A stretch of 64,000 bases of DNA from Planctomycetes bacterium B3_Pla. Its GTDB lineage: Bacteria; Planctomycetota; Phycisphaerae; Sedimentisphaerales; Anaerobacaceae. How positions within the stretch are numbered: the stretch's first letter is position 1; every line of letters starts with the position of its first letter. Below are positions 1 through 7,500 of the stretch, piece by piece. Position numbers and translations under genes: made by a program. Below the pieces are notes generated by a model that ran no database searches, was not told where the DNA came from, and saw only the letters and a list, made by a program, of their open reading frames with translations. The DNA lies in NCBI GenBank assembly GCA_005223045.1, contig NJBM01000015.1:1-64000 (forward strand), read 5' to 3'.

Positions 1-204
1 GCCGACTCTTTTCTCTTCTGTGTCAATCGTCAAGGTTGCCGCTGCCGGCGCACGTATGGCAAGACCCCATCCTAACACAGCCTCCTCAAAACCGCCGTCC
101 ATTAACAGGTTTTCGACTTCCTGTGAAAAGGCAGATGAAGTCAAAATCATGCCTATCACAAGCGTGATGCTTAGAACGAATTGGTGTATGCGTATCTGAT
201 TCAT
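1..204 (-). CDS. Secreted protein, N-terminal part (carbohydrate-binding-like)
   Basis: The gene runs off the left edge; only its first 68 codons are visible. The ATG at 204 follows a perfect AGGAGG at 211-216, so the start is well supported. The protein begins MNQIRIHQFVLSITLVIGM and continues to SSAFSQ, a clear signal peptide with a likely cut after residue 23. The mature part starts EVENLLMDGGFEEAVLGWG, the usual opening of CBM4/9-like carbohydrate-binding modules ('N-L-DGGFE...W'). The rest of the protein and its function cannot be seen. It is probably exported and may bind polysaccharide. The family guess rests on a short motif. Confidence 0.7.
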   Translation of the reverse strand, partial: MNQIRIHQFVLSITLVIGMILTSSAFSQEVENLLMDGGFEEAVLGWGLAIRAPAAATLTIDTEEKRVG

Positions 205-571
205 CTTGTTTCCTCCTAGTTTTAACTGATACTGATAGGAATTTTGATTTTTCTGAATTAAGAAACTATGGCTTTGGTTAGGCGTGCTCGCCATTGACGC
301 CATTGACCCCACCTCAGTTTTCCCACATACACTTCACCTACTCCCCCTGGAATCGACACTGCGTCCTTCGTCATAGAGCCCAGAAGACAAGCTTCAATCC
401 TGCCCGGATGACCTCAAATCCACGGACTTCATCTTACCCTACTTATATCAGATCAGCCGCCTCTCCGTCAAGAAGAATCACTGGATGACTAAGATGCCTG
501 GATACCGATATTTCATTTCTACAAGCTCCTCCCAGCCCCTAATTCTGCCCATTTTAGGAAAAGCAAGGATA
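205..571. other. Intergenic stretch, no gene seen
   Basis: This C-rich stretch lies between the partial secreted gene and the HTH gene, both on the minus strand. The 64-codon frame at 294-488 has no ribosome site and unnatural composition. Apart from the leader of the partial gene (205-240) I see no repeats, hairpins or gene remnants I can name. Confidence 0.5.
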
Positions 572-955
572 TCATGGTCCTTTGTCCAGCTTCTTCTCTA
601 TCACCGTTAGCCGCTTCTCCAAGTCATCGTTTTCCTTATGCCGAATGATAAAGTCGATCACGTCCTTGGCCGTCAGCCTCTTGAGTCTGTCATCCTGATG
701 GTCCAGCAGACCCACAAGCGATTCAACCGCTTTGGTCAGGTTCTGTGTGAGCACACCGAACGCTTCAGCGGCTACATCATCTCGTCGTCGATCAAGCTCG
801 GCCTTAAACTCGGGAGACTTCAGCCATTTGTAGAGCGTGGTTTTATTGATCTTGGCCTTTTCACAGCCCTCGGTGAACGTCGGACTGGTCACAAGAAACG
901 GTATCGCCCTGATCTGTCGGCGGCTCAATTTCGGTTTTTCATCGGTCGCTGTCAT
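572..955 (-). CDS. Helix-turn-helix protein, phage small-terminase-like
   Basis: The 127-residue product has an N-terminal helix-turn-helix: 'LSRRQIRAIPFLVTSPTF', then a segment ending KINKTTLYKWLKSPEF. This resembles the phBC6A51/small-terminase-type HTH found in phage and mobile-element genes. The C-terminal half is charged and helical (KENDDLEKRLTVIEKKLDKG), probably a coiled coil for oligomerisation. I chose ATG 955 over the upstream TTG at 970 because GGGGGA sits seven bases before it. The gene is last in a minus-strand row with two small paralogous genes and a recombinase, which suggests mobile-element cargo. DNA binding is inferred; the target is unknown. Confidence 0.6.
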   Translation of the reverse strand: MTATDEKPKLSRRQIRAIPFLVTSPTFTEGCEKAKINKTTLYKWLKSPEFKAELDRRRDDVAAEAFGVLTQNLTKAVESLVGLLDHQDDRLKRLTAKDVIDFIIRHKENDDLEKRLTVIEKKLDKGP

Positions 956-1039
956 CACTTCGTCCCCCAATTCTCACGAATTGGTTGTTTTTCGTTGGTT
1001 TTAGTTGCCTTGTATCGCTTTCATCCATCTGTGGATCAA

Positions 1040-1396
1040 TCACCAAAGCCCAGGGGCCACTTGCGACCTTTCTCTCATTGCGGTCCTGTGTTCCTGGATG
1101 CGTTCGGCCCGTTTGGCCTCTGCGAAAGGTGAATTCTCGAATTGGCGTGCTTCTAATTCCCGTTCAACCGACAGGCTGATCATGAGGAGCCTATGGTCAT
1201 AGTCGGCCTGATCTTCTCTTGCCGCGACTAATTGCTCTTCGTACGTCAGCCATGTCTCCTCCGGTCCAAGGCTTTGCCGCTCATCGAGCAAATCCTCCCC
1301 CTCAGCCAGAGTAATGACACACTCATGAATCTTTCTCTCTTTTCCCACGGACATCGTCTTTTCCAGTTTACCGATCCGTCTTTCTATACTGTGCAT
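1040..1396 (-). CDS. Small charged protein of the recombinase cluster
   Basis: This 118-residue protein of unknown function starts 'MHSIERRIGKLEKTMSVG', which matches the start of the next upstream gene (MTDINRRLKKIEKTLNVG), so the two are paralogues at their N-termini. The rest is acidic then basic and helical, with no signal peptide or membrane segment. AGGAAGGG precedes the ATG. Its start overlaps the end of the 1384-1578 gene by 13 bases, which implies co-translation. Both genes lie between the recombinase and the HTH gene, so accessory mobile-element proteins is the best description. I cannot name a family. Confidence 0.55.
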   Translation of the reverse strand: MHSIERRIGKLEKTMSVGKERKIHECVITLAEGEDLLDERQSLGPEETWLTYEEQLVAAREDQADYDHRLLMISLSVERELEARQFENSPFAEAKRAERIQEHRTAMRERSQVAPGLW

Positions 1397-1578
1397 TGTT
1401 GGCCCTTCCTCTTGAGGACCTCCTCAAGGCTGACGTGGCGAATGATTCTATTGCCCTCTATTCGGTCGGGCGGCAATTCGCAGTCGCAAAACACGACTAT
1501 TTCACAGAGTCGCATTTCTTCTTGGCCGACGTTCAGCGTTTTCTCGATCTTCTTCAGTCTTCTATTTATGTCAGTCAT
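1384..1578 (-). CDS. Small protein, paralogue of its downstream neighbour
   Basis: This 64-residue protein shares its first ~18 residues (R-R-x-x-K-x-EKT-x-x-VG) with the 118-residue protein encoded immediately downstream, then diverges into 'EIVVFCDCELPPDRIEGNRII'-type sequence. The common N-terminus is probably a short helix used for self-association or for binding the same partner. It lies 55 bases after the recombinase stop and overlaps the next gene by 13 bases, so the three are probably one transcript. No known family is recognised. Confidence 0.5.
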   Translation of the reverse strand: MTDINRRLKKIEKTLNVGQEEMRLCEIVVFCDCELPPDRIEGNRIIRHVSLEEVLKRKGQQCTV

Positions 1579-1633
1579 CTGTTCTTTCTCCGCTGCGTAT
1601 TCCCGGACAAAGTATCTTTCGGCTATCTCACTG

Positions 1634-2242
1634 CTATTCGTAAAGTCCGTTCACTCCGTTCTGCATATCCTCGAAGCTTATGTCAGCATACATGTTGGCC
1701 GTCGTCGCCGGCGATGCGTGGCCAAGCTGCTTCTGGACCTGACGCAGGTTGCCTGTCTTCTTGAGCAGATGCACCGCTATCGTGTGCCGGGCACAGTGGA
1801 TCGTGATCTCTTTGGGTAGGCCCGCTCGTTTGACGGCCGCTTTCCAGATCCGCTGCAAGCCTTGGGCTGTCAGAGGTCCTCGACCACCCGTAAGCAATGC
1901 CGATGCCGGCTTCGTCGGCTGATCGAGAGTCTTCTTAAACTCGATGAACTGCTGCAGGTGCTGCGTGAGGTTTTTGCCGACAGCCAGCGTTTCCTTCTTG
2001 TGCTTCTTGCGCTTCATGCGGGCTACCGATATGGCCTCACGCTTTAAGTCTATGTCCTTCATTTTCAGAGCGGCCATCTCCGAGACCCGCAGCCCCGTGG
2101 ATAACGCCAGATCAACCAGCATCCAGGCGAGCGGACCACCGACGCGACCCTTCTTGAGGTCCACCATCGACCTTGCTTCTGTCACCGTCCTTAGCTGTTT
2201 GACTTCGTCCATGTCCATGTACTTTTCCCTATCAATAGCCAT
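1634..2242 (-). CDS. Tyrosine recombinase, catalytic domain only
   Basis: This 202-residue phage-integrase-family recombinase cuts and rejoins DNA through a 3'-phosphotyrosine. The sequence shows the catalytic set: Arg52 in 'STGLRVSEMAALKMKDID', the HCARH box (H-x-x-R), GHAS and the nucleophile in 'TTANMYADI'. It has no N-terminal core-binding (SAM-like) domain; residues 1-50 lead straight into the catalytic fold, as in FimB/FimE-sized and many planctomycete stand-alone recombinases. The ATG at 2242 is preceded by GGAGGT and is preferred to the upstream in-frame start at 2269. It is followed by two small genes and an HTH gene. It appears intact, unlike the integrase relic at 2607, and may act on the nearby att-like sequences. 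Confidence 0.88.
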   Translation of the reverse strand: MAIDREKYMDMDEVKQLRTVTEARSMVDLKKGRVGGPLAWMLVDLALSTGLRVSEMAALKMKDIDLKREAISVARMKRKKHKKETLAVGKNLTQHLQQFIEFKKTLDQPTKPASALLTGGRGPLTAQGLQRIWKAAVKRAGLPKEITIHCARHTIAVHLLKKTGNLRQVQKQLGHASPATTANMYADISFEDMQNGVNGLYE

Positions 2243-2259
2243 GACTAGACCTCCTTCAG

Positions 2260-2387
2260 TTTTGTACATATTACATAGAGTAGCCTCATTTTGTACATGT
2301 TACCTACTAATCTCTATATAACATATCACCCATCTGGTGGTCAGTCAAGCACTTTTTGTAAATAAAATGTGAATACTCTGTACAAAA
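2260..2387. promoter_or_regulatory. Three TTTTGTACA boxes before the recombinase
   Basis: Boxes: TTTTGTACATATTAC at 2260-2274 and TTTTGTACATGTTAC at 2289-2303 in direct orientation (29 bp apart), and the inverted TGTACAAAA at 2379-2387. They lie across and upstream of the recombinase start. They could be recombinase arm-type sites or an operator. The repetition is seen directly; the role is inferred. Confidence 0.45.
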
Positions 2388-2496
2388 GTGACCGGTCTTG
2401 CCAGTGAATGTCACCAAGCGCGTGCCAAGCGCGTGCCAAACATGTTCGTTTGAGCTTCGCTTGGTCTTCGCTTGAACTCACAATATCCTTGTTCAT
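2341..2496 (-). pseudogene. Degenerate small ORF of the left att-like relic
   Basis: This 51-codon frame starts MNKDIVSSSEDQAKLKRT and contains 'WHALGDI'. It is homologous to the frame at 49978-50067 (MRSSEDQPKV...WHALGDITGKTGP). Compared with that copy it carries an 11-bp tandem duplication (GGCACGCGCTT twice) and an extra base after GACATT, so the reading frame is broken. The parent gene family is unknown to me. The ORF is part of a three-part module with the truncated tRNA-Arg and the broken integrase that follow, and it starts about 45 bp from the tRNA fragment. Confidence 0.5.
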
Positions 2497-2584
2497 GGGG
2501 TCAAAAACCGCGTTCTTGCAAAATGATGCGGGGTGTGATTTCGGTTTAGGAAACCGACGCTCTATCCTACTGAGCTACGAGCGC
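2391..2584. repeat. Left copy of long direct repeat
   Basis: The left copy of a degenerate direct repeat; the right copy is at 49978-50168 in the same orientation. Identical stretches include ACCGGTCTTGCCAGT, TCACCAAGCGCGTGCCA, GGTCTTCGCTTGA and a 26-bp block at the tRNA end (2559-2584 and 50143-50168). The middle is diverged. The copies are 47.6 kb apart. Confidence 0.75.
2541..2584 (-). pseudogene. tRNA-Arg(CCT), 5' half only
   Basis: On the minus strand, reading from 2584, the sequence gives the acceptor strand GCGCTCG, a D-arm GCTCAGTAGGATAGAGC, and an anticodon stem-loop TCGGT-TTCCTAA-ACCGA with anticodon CCT. After the anticodon stem the sequence departs: there is no T-arm (no GGTTCRANTCC) and no 3' acceptor strand. 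It is therefore a truncated tRNA, as expected at an integration junction, not a working gene. Confidence 0.75.
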
Positions 2585-2606
2585 AAGTATCTAAAGAATA
2601 CCAATC

Positions 2607-2720
2607 ATGACAAAATCCAATTCCAAGAGAAAAACGCGTTCTGACAAATTCCCGCTTACTTTACATTAGACAGGCCGGTACTGCAAGAAGATAAAGGGCA
2701 AGCTCTACTACTTCCCTGCT
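2607..2720 (+). pseudogene. Integrase N-terminus, nonsense-mutated relic
   Basis: From ATG 2607 the frame reads MTKSNSKRKTRSDKFPLTLH, then TAG at 2667-2669, then TGRYCKKIKGKLYYFP. The joined sequence has the look of the N-terminal arm-binding segment of planctomycete phage-type integrases (F-P-L-x-x-H-x-TG-R/Q-x-x-KKI-x-GK-x-x-YFG). The gene is killed by the stop codon and has no recognisable continuation after 2720. It lies 23 bases from the tRNA-Arg 5' end, the usual int-attP arrangement. A shorter copy lies at 50187. Confidence 0.65.
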
Positions 2721-2855
2721 CGTCCGTGTAGAGCAAGTAATGCCTGTGTTTCCCGTCAGCAGAACTGCCGGATTCACGGGTGGAGCGAACCAAGCAGGAA
2801 ATGATTCCGAAGGATCCTCAGATCAAGTTGCTTACATATTTGGCTTTCATTACAG

Positions 2856-3203
2856 CTACGTGAGATATTTTGTATAAAGATCCTTCTTCCAGGCAAGTTG
2901 AGTGCCGGCTCCTTTAACGGCAGCAATCAAGAGGGCTTCCGTGATCTCTTCTTTGGACGCCCCGGCCTCGAGCGCGCCTTTGATGTGCTCTTCCAGACAA
3001 TAGGGGCAGCGAAACACACACGCCAATACCGTCATTAGCAGCTCTTTCGTCTTTCTATCCAGAACGCCGGTGTTCTTGCAGCTCTCGTAGAAATCTGCAA
3101 ATGGCTTTCCAAGTTCCGGTGAATTCAAGACAAACCAGGGAGTCCTCGCGCCACTCACGATCGTTTTTCCTCCAGCCAAATCTTGCAGATCAGCAAACTC
3201 CAT
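2856..3203 (-). CDS. Carboxymuconolactone decarboxylase family protein (AhpD-like)
   Basis: The 115-residue cytosolic protein is about the usual length for single-domain members of the family. It contains the helical core with the CxxC redox pair in 'VFRCPYCLEEHIKGALEAGASKEEI', followed by 'EALLIAAVKGAG'. In this family the CxxC-x-x-x-H motif supports a disulfide/peroxide-linked reaction (AhpD, alkylhydroperoxidase type) more often than true decarboxylation. It lies 58 bp downstream of the unknown gene at 3262-3690, same strand, so they probably share the motif-bearing promoter at 3760-3825. That places a thiol-redox protein in the proposed regulon. The ATG at 3203 has only a weak ribosome site. 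Confidence 0.85.
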   Translation of the reverse strand: MEFADLQDLAGGKTIVSGARTPWFVLNSPELGKPFADFYESCKNTGVLDRKTKELLMTVLACVFRCPYCLEEHIKGALEAGASKEEITEALLIAAVKGAGTQLAWKKDLYTKYLT

Positions 3204-3261
3204 AACTCTGACAATTGCATTCTTCTGTAGTCCCGTGCTAACCAGGTTGCTATGCCCGCAC

Positions 3262-3690
3262 TTAGGCGGAATTCCCGTACCCAGACATCCGACGCCATTG
3301 GCAGCCCACTTGCGGGCGCGGTGTTGGGTTCCTTGAAGAAGCCCGTGTGTGTAAAGGCTTCCAGTATTTGTTACTTACTTTAGACCAGAACTTATTCACG
3401 CCGCAGGCATGCGCTGTTGACTGTATCTCGGCCATCTGCGGCTCGTCACCTGTCAATTCTACCATCGCATTGCGCAACGCTCGCGAATCATCGAAAGCGA
3501 CCAGCAGGCCTCGCCTGTCTTCAGGCAATTCCTTCGCCGCCCAATAAGGGATCGAGACGGCCGCCTTGCCGGCCCCGACTGCAAAGGCGAGGACCCTGCT
3601 GATCAGTTTTCCTTTGTCCAAATCCGCATCTCCCGCAATGATAATATGGGATTTCTTCCATGTGTTCGGTCTTATCACTGCTACATCCAT
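3262..3690 (-). CDS. Unknown cytosolic protein under the 41-bp motif
   Basis: This 142-residue product has no family I can name. Residues 14-60 look like a Rossmann-type alternation ('SHIIIAGDADLDKGKLISRVLAFAVG'), and residues ~95-105 contain STAHACGVNKFW with one Cys and one His. The last ~40 residues (RASSRNPTPRPQVG...) are Arg/Pro-rich and differ in composition from the rest, so the true protein may be shorter or the end may have been shifted in frame. The start at 3690 is supported by GGAG at -10. There is no signal peptide. A predicted -10/-35 and the two-box motif lie 70-135 bp upstream. Confidence 0.5.
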   Translation of the reverse strand: MDVAVIRPNTWKKSHIIIAGDADLDKGKLISRVLAFAVGAGKAAVSIPYWAAKELPEDRRGLLVAFDDSRALRNAMVELTGDEPQMAEIQSTAHACGVNKFWSKVSNKYWKPLHTRASSRNPTPRPQVGCQWRRMSGYGNSA

Positions 3691-3759
3691 GATCTGTTCT
3701 CCAAATCCATATCCTTTGGATGAATTCGTGCTTGCCTAAAGCCACAACACTAAAGCACG

Positions 3760-3825
3760 AGTGTAGCGGGACTGGGAGAGATAGCAAATAGGGGATTTCC
3801 TGAATCTGGGTTCGCAATTGCCTAA
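3760..3825 (-). promoter_or_regulatory. Promoter with two-box operator, copy C
   Basis: On the minus strand: upstream box TTAGGCAATTGCGAACC, main box ATTCAGGAAATCCCCTATT, then -35 TTGCTA (3782-3787), 16-bp spacer and -10 TACACT (3760-3765). It is directed at the 3690 start, about 70 bp from the -10. It is one of five copies in the window and has one base less between the boxes than the others. Confidence 0.65.
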
Positions 3826-3915
3826 TGGCAAGATCCACGCCAGAGAACACAGACTCCCGGAGGGATTCCCGGGCGCACTCAAGAACGGAAAAATCTGATC
3901 GGACAGAGCCTACCC

Positions 3916-4566
3916 TCATAGCTCATGCGGGGTTAATCCTTCCTGCAAAGCATATTTCGTCAACAGTGCTAAATTGTCGATCTCAAGCTTATGCATGACT
4001 CGCAAACGGTGAGCTTCCACTGTCTTGGGGCTGATATGCAATCGCCTGGCCACCTGTTTGGTGGATTTGCCCTCCGCCAGAAGCTGTAGAACCTCCCTTT
4101 CCCTTTGACTCAACACATTAAATGCCGACTTCCGGTCCGCGGGCTTGCTGACGTAATCTTCGATGACCGCCTGGCTTACCGATGGGCTGACGTAGGTTTT
4201 CCCATCGACAACTGTCCGTACCGCTTGTGCCAGCTCCTCAAAAGGGCAGTCCTTGAGCAAGTACCCCTTTGCGCCGGCCCGAAACATCTCTCTGACGTAC
4301 TTATTGCTGGAATGCATCGAGAGACCGACCACGCTCACGTCCGGGCATTCCATGTTAATCTGACGCGTCGCTTCTACTCCGTTGAGATCCGGCATTGCTA
4401 TGTCCATCACGACCACGTCGGGCAACAGCTCCCTGGCAAGCTCCACTGTGGAACGGCCGTCCTTTGCCTGGCCAATGACCTTGAAGTCATCTTCTTGCTG
4501 GAAGGACTTGCTTAGCCCATGGCGAAGAATGGTGTGATCGTCAGCCAAAATGATTCTTATGCTCAT
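3916..4566 (-). CDS. NarL/FixJ-type response regulator
   Basis: This 216-residue two-component regulator has a receiver domain at residues 1-120, with acidic pair D9-D10, phosphoacceptor Asp55 in 'LPDVVVMDIAMPD' and Lys in YLLKDCPFEEL. A LuxR-type HTH at ~150-210 carries 'LSQREREVLQLLAEGKSTKQ' and a recognition helix in ISPKTVEAHRLRVMHKLEI. Its ATG overlaps the stop of the histidine kinase by 4 bp, so the two are cognate and co-translated. A second regulator at 47968-48615 is about 80% identical with an almost identical recognition helix, so both should bind the same DNA. The 41-bp two-box motif found five times nearby is the obvious candidate. Confidence 0.95.
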   Translation of the reverse strand: MSIRIILADDHTILRHGLSKSFQQEDDFKVIGQAKDGRSTVELARELLPDVVVMDIAMPDLNGVEATRQINMECPDVSVVGLSMHSSNKYVREMFRAGAKGYLLKDCPFEELAQAVRTVVDGKTYVSPSVSQAVIEDYVSKPADRKSAFNVLSQREREVLQLLAEGKSTKQVARRLHISPKTVEAHRLRVMHKLEIDNLALLTKYALQEGLTPHEL

Positions 4567-7500
4567 AATGTGTCCTGTTTCATGTTTTCTTTGTCACGCA
4601 GTGGTGCAACCAGAGTCACTTTCGTGCCGCTGCCATTACCTGACTGGATCTCAAAATGTCCGCCGATGTGCCTCAATCGCTCCCGGACACTTAAAACGCC
4701 GAATCCCTTTGGCTGTCTTGATTGGCTGTCAAGAACTGACACGTCGAAACCGTCTCCGTTGTCCTCTACAGTGATGTGCAGTTTGTTTTCAATCCTTTCC
4801 AGCGATATTTTAGCCGTCGTGGCATCGGCGTGTTTGGTCACGTTGATCAGCAGTTCCCGAACCGACCGGTACAAGAGCACCGCTATAGCCTCTTCTAATG
4901 GCTTGGGCTCATCATTGTTTTCAAACCGGCAATCGATCTTTCTTTCTCTGGAGAATCGCTCGGCCAATTCCTCCAACGCCACTTCGAAGCCCAGGTCATA
5001 TAGCACACTCGGGCTCAACTCGAAACTCAGTGTCCGCGCCTCTGTTATAGCCTGATCAAGCTGGTTGGCCACCGTTTTCAACGAGGCGGCGGTTTTGGCC
5101 GGGGCGGATTTCTGCAAGCCGACAATCTCCCGTTTGGACATCGCCAGGATTTGCCCGAGGGAGTCGTGCAGGTCACGGGCAAGCCGCCGTCTTTCGCGCT
5201 CTTCGGCCAGTTGCAGCTCGGATGTCAGAGACCTCAGCGCCACCTGGTCGGCGAGGATTCTCTCCTCGGCTCGCTTGAACTCTGTAACATCTTGCACCGT
5301 TCCCATCATTCGGATAGCTTTTTCCTCTTTGTCATACAGCACTTCCGCTTGCTCGTGCGCAATTCGCTCGCTACCGTCAGGTCTGACAACGCGATAACCT
5401 ATGCTGTGAGTCTTGTGGTTGCAAACCGCTTCGTTCATCGCCTCCTTGACCGGCTCGCGGTCCTCAGGGTGAACGCATGACAAGAACGCTTCATTCGTGG
5501 CGCCGAATTGCTGAGGTTCCAGCCCGAAGATGAGATGCACCTCATCGGACCACCACAGTGTGTTCTTGACGATGTCCCAATCCCAGTTGCCTATATGGGC
5601 AATTCGTTGTGCATCCCGGAGCCGAGACTCACTTTGCAGCAGTTCCCGTTGGGCAAGGCTTCGCTCTCTTGCCTCTTTCTGAAGCGCACTGACCACGTCG
5701 GAAAGCTCTGCGGTGCGCTGGCGGACCTTCTCTTCCAAATCGTCATGGGCTTCTTTAAGTGCCTGCTCGGCTTTCTTTTGCTCTGTCACGTCGCGTCCAT
5801 ATATGTTGACGTAACCTGCTTTAGTCACTGGAGCGAGCACAAATGAGACGACACGCTTTTCATACATGGCTTCTATGATCTCGTTCTGGTTGGAATCAAG
5901 GACCTCGCCAATTAATTGACACCAGTCATGTGGTGCGAGTTCACCGACCTGCCGTCCCCAATTGCTCAGCAAGGCCGAGCCGGCATCATTGGAGTATATT
6001 ATGGTTCCATCTTCTGCTATTCGCAGGACTGGAAACGGATTTTCAGACGGAAATCTTGCCATGTTCTCTATCTGCTCTGTCGCTCGCCTGCGCTGGATAA
6101 GCCGCCACATGTCGTTCATCATGGATGTTAAGGCACGTACATCCGATTCTTCGTAATTCTCTTGTTTGTTCGCCACGGCCGCCACGGCGACTATGCGGTT
6201 TCTATCGAACACAGGAACACTCAAAAACCTCTTAATCGGAACATGTCCTTGAGGATACCCTCTCTTGCTACCATGAGCCGGGTAATCATTAACAACAATC
6301 GCCTTCCTCTGCCGTACAACCTCACCCCACAGACCGGCCTCAGCCATCGGAAAGTGCATAGGTTGATCGACAACCATACACTGTTTCATCACTTCCTTTG
6401 ACCAACTGTCAGTGCTCATTATTGACTCATCTTCGTTCATAAATCCTATGAAGGCGAACTCACTCTGTGCAATTTTGATCGCTTCCTCGCGGACGAAGTC
6501 CAAAATCTCTGCCCGCGAGGCCCCCTCCATTTTGTTTAGTTCCAACAGGGCCTCCAATCTTGCCTCGTGAAGTCTCAATGCGTTTTCCGCCTGTTTGCGT
6601 TCCGTGATGTCGACGCAGGAGACGACGGCAAGCAGCGGTTTGCCGGCTTTGTCCCGTGCAAGCGTACCGCCATAGTTGAAGATGCGATGCCAGTTACTGC
6701 CGCAGCGGTGCAAATGCACCTCCCAGTTGCGCAGGGTCTCGCCTCGCAGAATGCGGGCCAGCGGCCAGCGCTCCACAGGCAGGACTCCATCGGCCTCGGT
6801 AGAAAGTTCAAATATCTCGGCGAACTCCGGCAGTTTGCGCCTGCATTCTTCCATGTTGGAAAAACCGTGCATCGCCACTGCGGCGGGGTTCCAGTGAAAC
6901 AGGTTTCCATCGAGATCCGAGATGATCAGCCCCTCGGTCAGGCTGTCGAAGGTTGTCCGAAGCTGAGCGACGTTCCGCTCCAGTTCATTCTTTGTCTCGC
7001 GCAGGGCCGCCTCGGCCTGCTCGCGTTCTTTTTCCCGCAGCTCTCTTTGGACCCAGGCGTAGAGGACAGGCGCGATCCGAGCGGCCATGGCCTCAATGAA
7101 CCGCCGGTCCTGCTCGGTGTAACCGCCCGCTTTGTTAGCAAAGTTGAAAAGGCCGATTGCCTCGCCCTGAAACAGGATCGGTGTCGCCATGTTGTTGTGG
7201 ATGGGCAGGTGGCCCGTGGGGATAACCGGTGCGTCGTTGGTGTAGAGCGTGCGCTGCTCCAACAGCGCCCGGCCCCAGAGACCCTTCCAGTTGTCGCGCG
7301 TGTAGCGGACGCACTTGTCGGCCATCTCGCACTCGTCAAGAACTCTCGACATCGTAGGGCAGATCAGGCTTTTCTGTTCGTCAACATAGCCAAAAACGCC
7401 GTACTGGCTTTTCATCGCATCGAGCAGGAGTCCCAGCACTTTATCGTAGAGCGCGTTGCCCGTCTCGTTGACAAACATCTCCAGAATCCGGTTGGCCAGC

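Noticed and set aside
2541-2584. Functional tRNA-Arg genes at 2541-2584 and 50125-50168
   Set aside because: Both stop after the anticodon stem; no T-arm or 3' acceptor strand can be found in the following bases.
3521-3919. 132-codon minus frame before the regulator
   Set aside because: It overlaps the better supported 3262-3690 gene in another frame and would bury the copy C promoter; no motif recognised.
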